Shown one piece after another: positions 9,126 through 16,503 of a DNA stretch of 64,000 bases. Made by a program: the position numbers and the translations under genes. Position 1 is the first letter of the stretch. Each line of letters starts with the position of its first letter. The stretch covers positions 248,001-312,000 of the forward strand of contig JAIOOS010000017.1 in NCBI GenBank assembly GCA_021414305.1, in the 5' to 3' direction. The notes below the pieces were generated by a model, which was given only the letters and a program-made list of their open reading frames with translations, had not been told where the DNA came from and ran no database searches. Source of the DNA: Burkholderiales bacterium (lineage in GTDB: Bacteria > Pseudomonadota > Gammaproteobacteria > Burkholderiales > Burkholderiaceae_C).

Positions 9126-9827
9126 ATGTCGCTCTTTCAGGAAACCGTCATCGACTGCCCGTCGTGTGCGCGGTCGCTCTCGTTCGAGACCGTGCACAGC
9201 CTCAACGCCGACCGCCGGCCCGACCTGCGCGCCGACATCCTCGACAGCCGCTTCCAGCGCACCAACTGCCCGTATTGCGGCACGGGCTTTCGCCTCGATT
9301 GCGACTTCACCGTGCTCGACGTCAAGCGCGGCCAGTGGATCGTCGCCGCGCCGGTCGGGGCGATCGCCGACTGGGAAGCGCGCGAGGCCGCCGCCCGCGC
9401 GATCTTCGCCCGGGCCTACGGCGCCGAGGCGCCGGCCATCGCCCGCGAGATCGGCCAGCGGCTGAAGCCGCGCATCGTCTTCGGCTGGCCGGCCCTGCGT
9501 GAAAAGCTGGTCGTCGGCGACCTCGGGCTCGACGACGTGGCGCTCGAGGCGGTGAAGGCGACCGTGCTGCGCAACGCGGCGTCGATTCCCGGCCGCGTGG
9601 TCGCCGAGCTGCGCCTGGTCGCCGCCGACAAGAACGACCTGCTGCTCGCCTGGCAGCGCAGCTACGACGGCGCCGCCGGCGCCGTGGTGTCGGCGCCGCG
9701 CGCCCTGCACGACAAGATCGCCGCCGCCGCCGCCAACGACGGCTGGACGGCGTTTCGCGCCGGCTTCGAGGGCGCGCTGTTCGTCGACCTGAAGCGCGAG
9801 CTGGTCCGGCCGCGGAAGGCGGCCTGA
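9126..9827 (+). CDS. CpXC-domain protein, probably in operon with the HExxH gene
   Basis: A 233-residue soluble protein. Its N-terminal 70 residues match the CpXC domain: C-P-S-C (Cys11, Cys14), the S-L-N-A-D...R-P-D-L-R-x-x-I-L-D stretch, then C-P-Y-C-G (Cys48, Cys51). The four cysteines can form a zinc ribbon. The remainder is an alpha/beta region with no motif I recognise. It begins 14 bp after the HExxH gene with GGAGA ahead of the ATG, so the two are likely co-transcribed. Role unknown: it could be a partner, chaperone or immunity protein for the upstream protein, or an independent factor. The function of CpXC domains is not well established. Confidence 0.75.
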   Translation: MSLFQETVIDCPSCARSLSFETVHSLNADRRPDLRADILDSRFQRTNCPYCGTGFRLDCDFTVLDVKRGQWIVAAPVGAIADWEAREAAARAIFARAYGAEAPAIAREIGQRLKPRIVFGWPALREKLVVGDLGLDDVALEAVKATVLRNAASIPGRVVAELRLVAADKNDLLLAWQRSYDGAAGAVVSAPRALHDKIAAAAANDGWTAFRAGFEGALFVDLKRELVRPRKAA

Positions 9828-9849
9828 GAGGGGCTTCCCCGCCTCAGCC
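9822..9849. terminator. hairpin between convergent genes
   Basis: An inner perfect stem GGGG-CTT-CCCC (9830-9840) is extended by an imperfect outer stem, CCTGAG (9823-9828) against CTCAGC (9843-9848). It sits across the junction of two convergent genes and contains the TGA of the left one. There is no clear T-run, so it may be a weak bidirectional terminator. Confidence 0.4.
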
Positions 9850-11166
9850 CTTCTTCGGCTTGGCGGCCGCGAGCGCCCGCACCGCCGGCTGGTAGGTGAC
9901 GCCCATCCAGTTCCAGTTCTTGTCGAGCTCGGCCCTGAGCTTCACGACCACGTCGTAGCAGGCCTTCCAGTAGCGGGCCAGGTCTTCCTGCAGGAAGCGC
10001 TCGCCAGGCAACTCGACCGGCGTGTTCTCGGCGATGGCATGGAACATCTTCGCCTTCAGGCCGTGGCTCTTCTCGATGGCGGCGAGGAACTTCCGGAAGT
10101 TCTCGTCGAACTCGCCGTCGTCGCGGATGTCGCGCGCCTGGCGTGCCGCGCGCGCCTCCTGGGAGCTGTCGAGGGTGCTCCACTGCCGGTCGAGGAACGC
10201 CGGCACGTCCTCGAGCGCGATCGTCTCGCCGGTGTCGGCGGCGATGTCCTTGGCCTCCGGCGCGGGCTCGGGCTTCATCTTGCCGTCGGCCGCGTCGAAC
10301 GCTTCCTGCTCGCGCCGGTCGACCATCTTCGCGAACGGCACCCAGATCTCGCCGAGGCGCGAGATGAGCTGGAAGTAGCCCTTCAGCATCGGCAATTCCT
10401 CGCTCGCCGCGGCGCCGAACTCGCCGAACAGCTTGGCCATGTCGCCCATCGCCTGCGCGTTCTTCACGCGGTTTCCGGTCTGCGTGAAGTCGACCGCCTG
10501 GACGCGAATCAGCACCTGGCGGCACTCCTCGAGCTTTCTCACCGCGGCGGCGACCTTGAGCACCTTGCCGGCGCCGTCACCCACCTTCTCCAGGCCCTCG
10601 GCGACCTTGCCGAGCGCCTCGGCCGTCTGACCGATCGCCTTGGCCGTCTCCCATTGGCCCTGCACCTTGGCCAGCACGCCCTGCGCCTGCTTGAGGCGCT
10701 TGGTGGCGGCCTCGACGTCGTCGGCGAAGGCCTTGAAGCTCTCCTCCGCCGCGCCCGGATCGACGGCGCTCTCGGTCGGCGTGTCGTTGCCATAGTCGGC
10801 GTTGGCCACCTTCTTGGCGTCCTCGACCGGCTTGAGAACCTCCTTCTTGGCGTCGGTGTACGCCTTGGTCAGACCTTCGATCGATTTTCTGCCCTGCGCG
10901 ACCTTTTCCTTCACCTGGTCCCACAGCCCGGCCTTGGCGTCCGCACCGGCCGCCGCGGCCAGGGTGCGCATCTTCTCGCCCTGCGGATGCCCGGCGGCAA
11001 GCAACCCCTTCACGTCGCCGATGAACTCGGCCAGCGCACCCTGCGCCTCCTTGGCCTGGCTGCCCTTCTCGGCCTTGTCGCCGGACTTGTCGTTGGCCTT
11101 GTGGCTTGCCTTCGCCTCGGCCAGCGCCTTCGGCGTGGGCAGGTTCAGCGCGCTCAGCAGTCCCAT
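9844..11166 (-). CDS. helical protein with the shared leader, candidate effector
   Basis: A 440-residue protein of unknown function. It starts MGLLSALNLPTPKALAEAKA, resembling the leaders at 3159 and 6739, then a Lys/Ala/Asp-rich linker to about residue 45. Residues 80-230 are strongly helical with coiled-coil character (repeated A-x-x-x-A and K/E patterns). The C-terminal part (310-430) includes W-x-x-L-D, D-F-R-K-F-like helices and a Trp-rich N-W-N-W-M-G motif before a Lys-rich end. No catalytic motif is visible. The start at 11166 has GGGAGA five nt upstream; the longer frame to 11241 lacks this. It is convergent with the CpXC gene. Grouping with the other two rests on the shared N-terminus and adjacency. 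Confidence 0.6.
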   Translation of the reverse strand: MGLLSALNLPTPKALAEAKASHKANDKSGDKAEKGSQAKEAQGALAEFIGDVKGLLAAGHPQGEKMRTLAAAAGADAKAGLWDQVKEKVAQGRKSIEGLTKAYTDAKKEVLKPVEDAKKVANADYGNDTPTESAVDPGAAEESFKAFADDVEAATKRLKQAQGVLAKVQGQWETAKAIGQTAEALGKVAEGLEKVGDGAGKVLKVAAAVRKLEECRQVLIRVQAVDFTQTGNRVKNAQAMGDMAKLFGEFGAAASEELPMLKGYFQLISRLGEIWVPFAKMVDRREQEAFDAADGKMKPEPAPEAKDIAADTGETIALEDVPAFLDRQWSTLDSSQEARAARQARDIRDDGEFDENFRKFLAAIEKSHGLKAKMFHAIAENTPVELPGERFLQEDLARYWKACYDVVVKLRAELDKNWNWMGVTYQPAVRALAAAKPKKG

Positions 11167-11283
11167 GAAATCTCCCGCGATGGTGGCGGCATGCCGCTTG
11201 TCGATGCCGTGATTCTGCGGCGCGGGCAGGGCGCGGGACATCGACCGAAAGCGCCATGGAGGGCCATCCGGAGAGCCATTGAC

Positions 11284-12072
11284 TCAGCGAAACCATCCGA
11301 GCTGCTCGGTCGTCGCCAGCAGGACGCCGCCACGGCTCCAGATCCGCGCCTGCGCGGCGACGGTCGACGACTCGGCCCGCGAGCACGAGACGTCGAGCAG
11401 CACGTCGTCGTCGCCCAGGGCCGCGAGCTCGGCGTCGGTCGCGAGGAAGTAGGCGGAGAGGGTGACGGTCGAGTAAGGGCCGGGCTCGGTTCGCCTCGAC
11501 CAGCTGCGCGGCGGATAGTTGTCGGCGAGGTAGGCGAGCAGGATGGCGTCGAGCGCTCGCCCCGAGGTTTCGCGAAGCCAGAAGACCGAGCGGGCGTCGG
11601 CACGATCGAAGATCGGAAAGCCGTGAACCGGCCGGATCAGGCTGCGCTGGCCGAAGGTTCCCGGCGGATGAAACGTCGGCAAGGTGTCGGGCGGCGGCGT
11701 CTGCGGCATGACCGCGTCGGTGAAACCGAAGCTCTCGCGCCGCTTGGCCAGCACCACCGTCGCGATGGCGGCCGGGGCCTGCGCTCCTTCCAGGTGCAGC
11801 TCCGCCTGCCAGGTCGCGAGCGCGCGGCCGCCACCGAGCGGGCGCGTCTTCAAGCGCAAGGCATGGCCGGAGAGCACCGGGCTGAGAAAGTGCACCGCGA
11901 TCGAGACCGGGCTGCCTGCGTCGACCGCGTCGCCCAGCACCGCCTTGAGCAGCAGCGCCGAGGTCCAGCCGCCGAACATGCCGGTGCCCGCTTCGCGCCG
12001 CGGGTCGGTGCGGCCGCTCCATTCGCGCGGCCCCGCGGGAGACAGGGCGATCGATTCGTCGAACTCGTTCAT
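11284..12072 (-). CDS. acyl-CoA thioesterase family protein (double hot-dog)
   Basis: A 262-residue protein with two successive hot-dog halves, as in TesB/YbiV-like acyl-CoA thioesterases. The first half carries M-F-G-G-W-T-S-A-L-L-L-K-A-V, the helix typical of the fold, and H-F-L-S-P-V. The second half contains W-L-R-E-T-S-G-R-A-L-D-A-I-L-L-A-Y-L-A-D. It would hydrolyse an acyl-CoA to acid and CoA in the cytosol. Start choice: GGAGA lies nine nt before the ATG at 12072, whereas an ATG at 12081 follows the same site too closely. It is the first gene of the minus-strand pair running into the helical protein, 117 bp away. Confidence 0.75.
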   Translation of the reverse strand: MNEFDESIALSPAGPREWSGRTDPRREAGTGMFGGWTSALLLKAVLGDAVDAGSPVSIAVHFLSPVLSGHALRLKTRPLGGGRALATWQAELHLEGAQAPAAIATVVLAKRRESFGFTDAVMPQTPPPDTLPTFHPPGTFGQRSLIRPVHGFPIFDRADARSVFWLRETSGRALDAILLAYLADNYPPRSWSRRTEPGPYSTVTLSAYFLATDAELAALGDDDVLLDVSCSRAESSTVAAQARIWSRGGVLLATTEQLGWFR

Positions 12073-12186
12073 CGACGGCATTCTCCAGCCCCCGAAGCAC
12101 CTTTCGACCGGACGACAATCCCTGGCGATGCGGCCCCGTGCGGCCCCCGCAGTCGTGTACAAACCGAGCCGTCGCCGAGGAACCCG

Positions 12187-13176
12187 ATGAAGCAGTCCGC
12201 CGCCGAGCGTCCCGACCCCACGAGCCAACGCAAGGCCGCCATCGCCCGCGGCGCCGCGCTCGAGCACACCGGCAAGGTCCGGGTCGAGCCGATCCCGGAC
12301 TTCGACCTCGATCGCACCATCTTCAAGACCCTCGAGGGCAAGGCCGCCCGCTTCGTGGTGACCACCCGCGTCGGCAAGGAGGCCCGCTGGGACGCCGCTG
12401 CCGCCCGGGCGGTGCAGGCCGAATACGAGGCTGCCCGCGCGGCGCACCCTCTGCCGGAAGTGAGCCCGGAGCTGATGCAGTTCCTGGTCAGGGAGTGCGA
12501 CTTCGACGTGGAGCACGCCGACGGATCGTTCCTCGATCACCTCTACTTCTGCTTCGAATACAGCGTGCAGCACTATCCCGGGCAGTCGCCCCTGGTGATG
12601 CTGCTGCACTCGATCCTCGGCACCGGCACCAACACGTTCGCGATGACCGCCGACAAGATTCCCGCGCTGCGCGAGCTGATGACGCCCTCGGAGTGGGCGC
12701 AGACCGAAGCCTTTCCCTCCGTACTGCGGCTGCTCTATGCCGGCCCGCTGCGCGAGGAGCTCCGCGACAACGTCCAACGCGCCGATGCCATCGCCTCGAT
12801 CACGTTTCACCGGGTGATCGACAACGAACCGATCACGTTGAGCGGCAAGGATCTCTGGATCGCGCTGAACTACCAGCTCATCCACCTGGTGGACTTCCTC
12901 CCGGTGGCGAACTGGTCGGTGCACCAGAACGACACCTCGTTCATCCTGTTCCGCGATCTGTACGACCTGCTCGAGCGGGCCGGCAAGCGCGAGGCGATCG
13001 TCGGCTACACGCCGACCTCGCGCCCGCGCAAGCTGGAGGGCGAGCCGCAGGGCGTGGGCGCCTGGCTCACCACGCTGATCCCGGTGAGCGCGAGCGAGCG
13101 GATGGCGGCCAGGTCGGTCACCCGCTTCTCGGAGCGGATCGGACACTCCCTCGACTACCGGATCGCCTGGGCCTGA
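12187..13176 (+). CDS. hypothetical protein (329 aa), unrecognised
   Basis: I cannot place this protein. After a basic, Ala-rich N-terminus (about 35 residues) comes a globular, Trp- and Phe-containing body with D-F-D-V-E-H-A-D-G-S-F-L-D-H-L-Y-F-C, then H-Y-P-G-Q-S-P-L-V-M-L-L-H-S-I-L-G-T-G-T-N-T-F and N-Y-Q-L-I-H-L-V-D-F-L. Several His/Asp pairs could bind metal or a cofactor. The pattern is not a classical HD domain. No signal peptide or membrane segment. GAGGAA precedes the ATG by five nt. It is divergent from the thioesterase gene and convergent with the nitrilase, with 133 bp of featureless sequence after it. Confidence 0.7.
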   Translation: MKQSAAERPDPTSQRKAAIARGAALEHTGKVRVEPIPDFDLDRTIFKTLEGKAARFVVTTRVGKEARWDAAAARAVQAEYEAARAAHPLPEVSPELMQFLVRECDFDVEHADGSFLDHLYFCFEYSVQHYPGQSPLVMLLHSILGTGTNTFAMTADKIPALRELMTPSEWAQTEAFPSVLRLLYAGPLREELRDNVQRADAIASITFHRVIDNEPITLSGKDLWIALNYQLIHLVDFLPVANWSVHQNDTSFILFRDLYDLLERAGKREAIVGYTPTSRPRKLEGEPQGVGAWLTTLIPVSASERMAARSVTRFSERIGHSLDYRIAWA

Positions 13177-13309
13177 TCTCGACGCTGGCTGCAGCACGAC
13201 CCGCTCGGCTGCGGCGCGACCCGAGGTGGCCGTCGGTATCGTCACCCACAGCTCGGCATCCTCACTGACGGCGACGGTGCAGGATCGGCCACCGGGCGAC
13301 GCCCGGACC

Positions 13310-14413
13310 TCAGGCGCGCGAAGCGGCTTGCTCGAGCATCGCCGTCGTGACCTCGTGCCGGTCGGCGATGCGCAGCAGCTCGCCCGACGGAAGCGACTCC
13401 ATCGCGACGCCGCGAGAGCCGCCCTCGGCGGTCCCGGCCCGGCCGTGATGGACGAGGCTGAACACGTCGGGCCGCGCGTAGTGGCCCATGGTGTCGACCA
13501 CCGCCTTGGCGATCTTCACGAACTGCGCCGGACACACGGCGTAGACAATGGTGTCGCCGGGCGTCGGCGGCGCGAGCGGAATGCCGATCGGCGCATAGAC
13601 CGCGCTGCCGCCTTGCGCGTAGTCGATGTTCAGGGTATCGCGCAAGGCGAAATCCGACGGGATGTCCGCCTCGGTGATGTAGCCGCACGACCCGAGCACG
13701 AAGGCGCCCGCCTCGAAGGCGTGGGCGCGGCAGCTCGAATAGCCCCAGAAGCTCTCCGCGGTGGCATCGAATTCCTCGAGCTTGGGTCCGGTGTGCAGCG
13801 CGAAGGCGCCGGGAAACACGGCGACGTGGAAGTCCTCGCCCTGGGCGATCATGTGCGCCCGCGCCAGCGTCATCAGGTTCTCGCCGCAGATCAGACCGCC
13901 GATGCGCCCGTAGTCGGTCTCGTAGACGTCGAGGTCGGAGCCGTCGCCGCAGCCCCAGACCGCGCGCTCGACGAAGGTCGGCATCAGCTTGCGGCGCCGG
14001 CCGAGCACCTGGCCGTGGTTGTCGATGAACAGCAGCGTGTTGTAGATCGTGTGGACCGCGGCGCGCGGGTCCATCTCGTTGCAGCCGATCGCCACCACGG
14101 CGTTGGCTTTCTCCGCGGCGGCGCAAAGGCGGGCGGTGTCTTCGCTCTCGATCAGCAAGGTGCTGTCGTAGAAGCGGCCGCGCACGTCCATCCAGTCGCC
14201 GACCCGCGACTCCCAGCCTTCGCCCCAGTACGGATAGCCCGACACCCAGGCCTCGCTGAAGACGATGATCTGCGCGCCTTGCGCGGCCGCCTCGGCGATC
14301 TTGGCGCAGGCCTTGTCGATCGTCGCCTCGCGGTCGAAGAACACCGGCGCCGCCTGAACGATGGCCACCTTGACGGCGGGATGGCCGTTGAGCACTTTCT
14401 GGCTGGGCTTCAT
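13310..14413 (-). CDS. nitrilase/carbon-nitrogen hydrolase
   Basis: A 367-residue cytosolic enzyme of the nitrilase superfamily, expected to hydrolyse a nitrile (or amide) to the acid and ammonia. The catalytic triad is visible: Glu54 (F-S-E-A-W), Lys142 (R-R-K-L-M-P-T-F-V-E-R) and Cys176 (G-G-L-I-C-G-E-N). K-L-M-P-T...E-R...W-G-x-G-D-G-S is typical of true nitrilases. The residue after the catalytic Cys is Gly, where well-studied nitrilases have Trp, so the subfamily or substrate range may differ. GGAG precedes the ATG. It is the last gene of a LysR-AraC-nitrilase run; AraC-type activators of nitrilase genes (NitR) are known from Rhodococcus, so local control is likely. Confidence 0.88.
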   Translation of the reverse strand: MKPSQKVLNGHPAVKVAIVQAAPVFFDREATIDKACAKIAEAAAQGAQIIVFSEAWVSGYPYWGEGWESRVGDWMDVRGRFYDSTLLIESEDTARLCAAAEKANAVVAIGCNEMDPRAAVHTIYNTLLFIDNHGQVLGRRRKLMPTFVERAVWGCGDGSDLDVYETDYGRIGGLICGENLMTLARAHMIAQGEDFHVAVFPGAFALHTGPKLEEFDATAESFWGYSSCRAHAFEAGAFVLGSCGYITEADIPSDFALRDTLNIDYAQGGSAVYAPIGIPLAPPTPGDTIVYAVCPAQFVKIAKAVVDTMGHYARPDVFSLVHHGRAGTAEGGSRGVAMESLPSGELLRIADRHEVTTAMLEQAASRA

Positions 14414-14507
14414 GGCGGCTCCGGGCAGCATGTCGATGCGCCATTGAAGAGCGCCTCGTCGCCGCCGTCTTGACGGCAGGCGAACCAACGCCAGGCAAAT
14501 TGCGAAC

Positions 14508-15488
14508 TCAGTGCGGCGGCGCCGCTGCCCGGCCATCCCTTGGCGCATGGCCGAAGCGGCGCCGGAACGCCCGCGAAAAGCGGCCTGAATCGCCGAAGCC
14601 CCACGACATCGCGATGTCGGTGATCGTGCGCCGCGCTTGCGCCGGATCCTGCAGCGCGTCGCGGCAGCGTTGCAGCCGCTGCTCGAGGATGAAGGCCGCG
14701 AGGCTCTCGCCCTGAGCCGTGAAGTGACGCTGCAGCAGCCGGAGCGAGACGCCCTGCCGTGCCGCGACTGCCTCGGGGCCGAGCGACGCGTCGCGCAGGT
14801 TGTCGAGCGCGTGGGCCTTGGCCCAGGCCACGCGCATGGTCGCCATGCGCGGCGCCGATGCCGCGGCCGGCAGCGATTGCGCGAGCGCGAGGGCGAGCAG
14901 GTCGAAGGCGATCGCCGACAGCGGCAGGGCGACGCTTTCCCGCGTCTCGCGGGCCAGCTCGTCGATCGCCAGACTCGCGAGGCGGCTGGTCGCGCAGGCG
15001 CTCGGCAAAGCGCGTCCGCCGCATGCTGCGCCACGGCCCAGGCGTTGCTCCATTGCGCTTGCCGGCAGCTTGATGACGGTTTGCACGAACTCACCCGGAA
15101 AGCTGAGCGAATAAGGCCTGCGGCTGTCGAGCAGGACAATGCCGCCTTCGGGCAGGGGGAGCACCCTTTCGCCCTGCGTGGCGACGCAACTGCCGCGCAG
15201 CTGGCGCATCAGGAAGAGGCTGTCTGCCAGATCCTCGCCCACCAGCCGCTCGCTGCGCCGCACGTGCTGGGCGCTGCCGCTGACCGAGATGCAGTCGAAT
15301 CGCGGCATCGAGCGCGCCGTGAGCGCGGCCAGGAAAGGCCGGCGCGAGTCGCATTCCAGCTCGAGCCGCACGAAGGCCGTGCAGATCGCGTCTTTCCAGA
15401 ATGACAGGCGATGCGCTGGCCGCACCGCGTCCGTGCTGAATCGCAGCGGCCCGCGAGCCGCCGCCGGAGCCGAAGGTGCTGGCGTCAT
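14508..15488 (-). CDS. AraC-family transcriptional regulator
   Basis: A 326-residue regulator. An AraC-binding-like sensory domain covers about residues 20-200 (R-L-S-F-W-K-D-A-I, ...F-D-C-I-S-V-S-G...). A C-terminal double helix-turn-helix lies at about 215-315, including V-S-L-R-L-L-Q-R-H-F and the signature I-A-M-S-W-G-F-G-D-S-G-R-F-S-R-A-F-R-R-R-F-G. The sensory part resembles regulators of aromatic and nitrile degradation. Its start overlaps the stop of the LysR gene by ATGA (15485-15488), so the two regulators are probably translated together. The nitrilase begins 94 bp downstream and is the likely target. Confidence 0.88.
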   Translation of the reverse strand: MTPAPSAPAAARGPLRFSTDAVRPAHRLSFWKDAICTAFVRLELECDSRRPFLAALTARSMPRFDCISVSGSAQHVRRSERLVGEDLADSLFLMRQLRGSCVATQGERVLPLPEGGIVLLDSRRPYSLSFPGEFVQTVIKLPASAMEQRLGRGAACGGRALPSACATSRLASLAIDELARETRESVALPLSAIAFDLLALALAQSLPAAASAPRMATMRVAWAKAHALDNLRDASLGPEAVAARQGVSLRLLQRHFTAQGESLAAFILEQRLQRCRDALQDPAQARRTITDIAMSWGFGDSGRFSRAFRRRFGHAPRDGRAAAPPH

Positions 15489-16426
15489 GGAGACCTCGCT
15501 GGCGCGGAGTGTGCCGCAAAGCCGGCTGCCGCCTTGCGCAAGCTGTCGGCGAGAAGCGCTGCGGCATCCGGCAACACCACGCCGCGTCGAAACGTCAGGC
15601 CGACGTGGCGCGCCCATGCCGAATGGATCGCCTTCAGGGGCCGCAGGAGCCGCGCCTTTTCCTCCCAGTGGATCATCTCGTGCGGCACGAAGGTGAGAAA
15701 GTCGCTTTGCGCGACGATCGTCTTCATCAGCGATGCCGACGTCGTCTCCACCTCGGGCGCGATCGGCGGCAGCCCGGCATCTGTGAACAGCTGGTCGAGG
15801 GCGTTGCGTTCGAGCTCGCGGCGCCGCGCCAGCACCCAGGGCCAGGGCGCGAGGTCGGCCGCCGTCAGCGAGCGCCGGCGCGCGAGCGGGTGGCTGGAAC
15901 GTGCGACGACCACCGCGCTGTCGACGAACAGGGCTTGATGCTCGAGTTCGGCGTGCGCCGACTGGCTCGGCACCGACGACAGGGCGAACGCGATCGCACC
16001 GCTGGCGACGAGCGGCATCAGCGATTCGTTGAGCCCGTACTCGACGACGACGCGAATGTTCGGGTGGGTGCGGCGCAAGCGGATCAGCGCCATCGGCAGG
16101 AGACGCGATGACTCGGCGGGCCCGCAGCCGACGCTGACGCTGCCCGCGGTCACGGCCTTGAGCTGGCGCAGCCGCATCGCGGCCTGGCCAAGCTCGCCCT
16201 CGATGGCGCGCGCGCTGGCCACCAGGATCTCGGCATAGGGCGTCGGTCGCACGCCGTGGCGATGGCGCGTGAGCAGGGCCACGCCGAGCTCCTGCTCGAG
16301 CGACTTCACGCTCATGCTGAGGGCGGGTTGCGAGATGCCGAGGGTCTGGGCGGCGACCGTCAGGCTGCCCTCGTCGACGGCGGCGAGCAGGTGGCGGATG
16401 CGCCTGAAGTCGAGCGAGGCAGGCAT
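15485..16426 (-). CDS. LysR-family transcriptional regulator
   Basis: A 313-residue LysR-type regulator. The N-terminal winged helix-turn-helix (residues 5-65) reads D-F-R-R-I-R-H-L-L-A-A-V-D-E-G-S, then A-A-Q-T-L-G-I-S-Q-P-A-L-S. A periplasmic-binding-protein-like effector domain follows from about residue 90. It is divergently transcribed from the Rieske dioxygenase operon across 77 bp, the usual arrangement for a LysR activator of an aromatic-degradation operon. It also overlaps the AraC gene by 4 nt. It may therefore control both the dioxygenase and, in the other direction, its own AraC-nitrilase transcript. The inducer is unknown. Confidence 0.9.
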   Translation of the reverse strand: MPASLDFRRIRHLLAAVDEGSLTVAAQTLGISQPALSMSVKSLEQELGVALLTRHRHGVRPTPYAEILVASARAIEGELGQAAMRLRQLKAVTAGSVSVGCGPAESSRLLPMALIRLRRTHPNIRVVVEYGLNESLMPLVASGAIAFALSSVPSQSAHAELEHQALFVDSAVVVARSSHPLARRRSLTAADLAPWPWVLARRRELERNALDQLFTDAGLPPIAPEVETTSASLMKTIVAQSDFLTFVPHEMIHWEEKARLLRPLKAIHSAWARHVGLTFRRGVVLPDAAALLADSLRKAAAGFAAHSAPARSP

Positions 16427-16433
16427 CAGTTGG

Positions 16434-16460
16434 GTTTATTTGAAAGTTCTGCGAGTTTAT
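16434..16460. promoter_or_regulatory. 21-bp-spaced GTTTAT repeats, candidate LysR binding region
   Basis: GTTTAT occurs at 16434-16439 and again at 16455-16460, a 21-bp period (two helical turns). It lies in the 77-bp interval between the divergent LysR and Rieske-alpha genes. This AT-rich island in very GC-rich DNA is where a LysR tetramer and the promoters should sit. No clean T-N11-A dyad is visible, so the exact site is uncertain. Confidence 0.35.
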
Positions 16461-16503
16461 GCACACTGCACGGCGTACGGCGCATTCGAAGGAAGACTCG
16501 ACG

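Noticed and set aside
9126-9827. Fourth protein with the shared leader (it also starts MSL)
   Set aside because: After M-S-L the sequence (F-Q-E-T-V-I-D-C-P) runs straight into the zinc-binding domain; there is no Leu-rich head, Pro or disordered linker.
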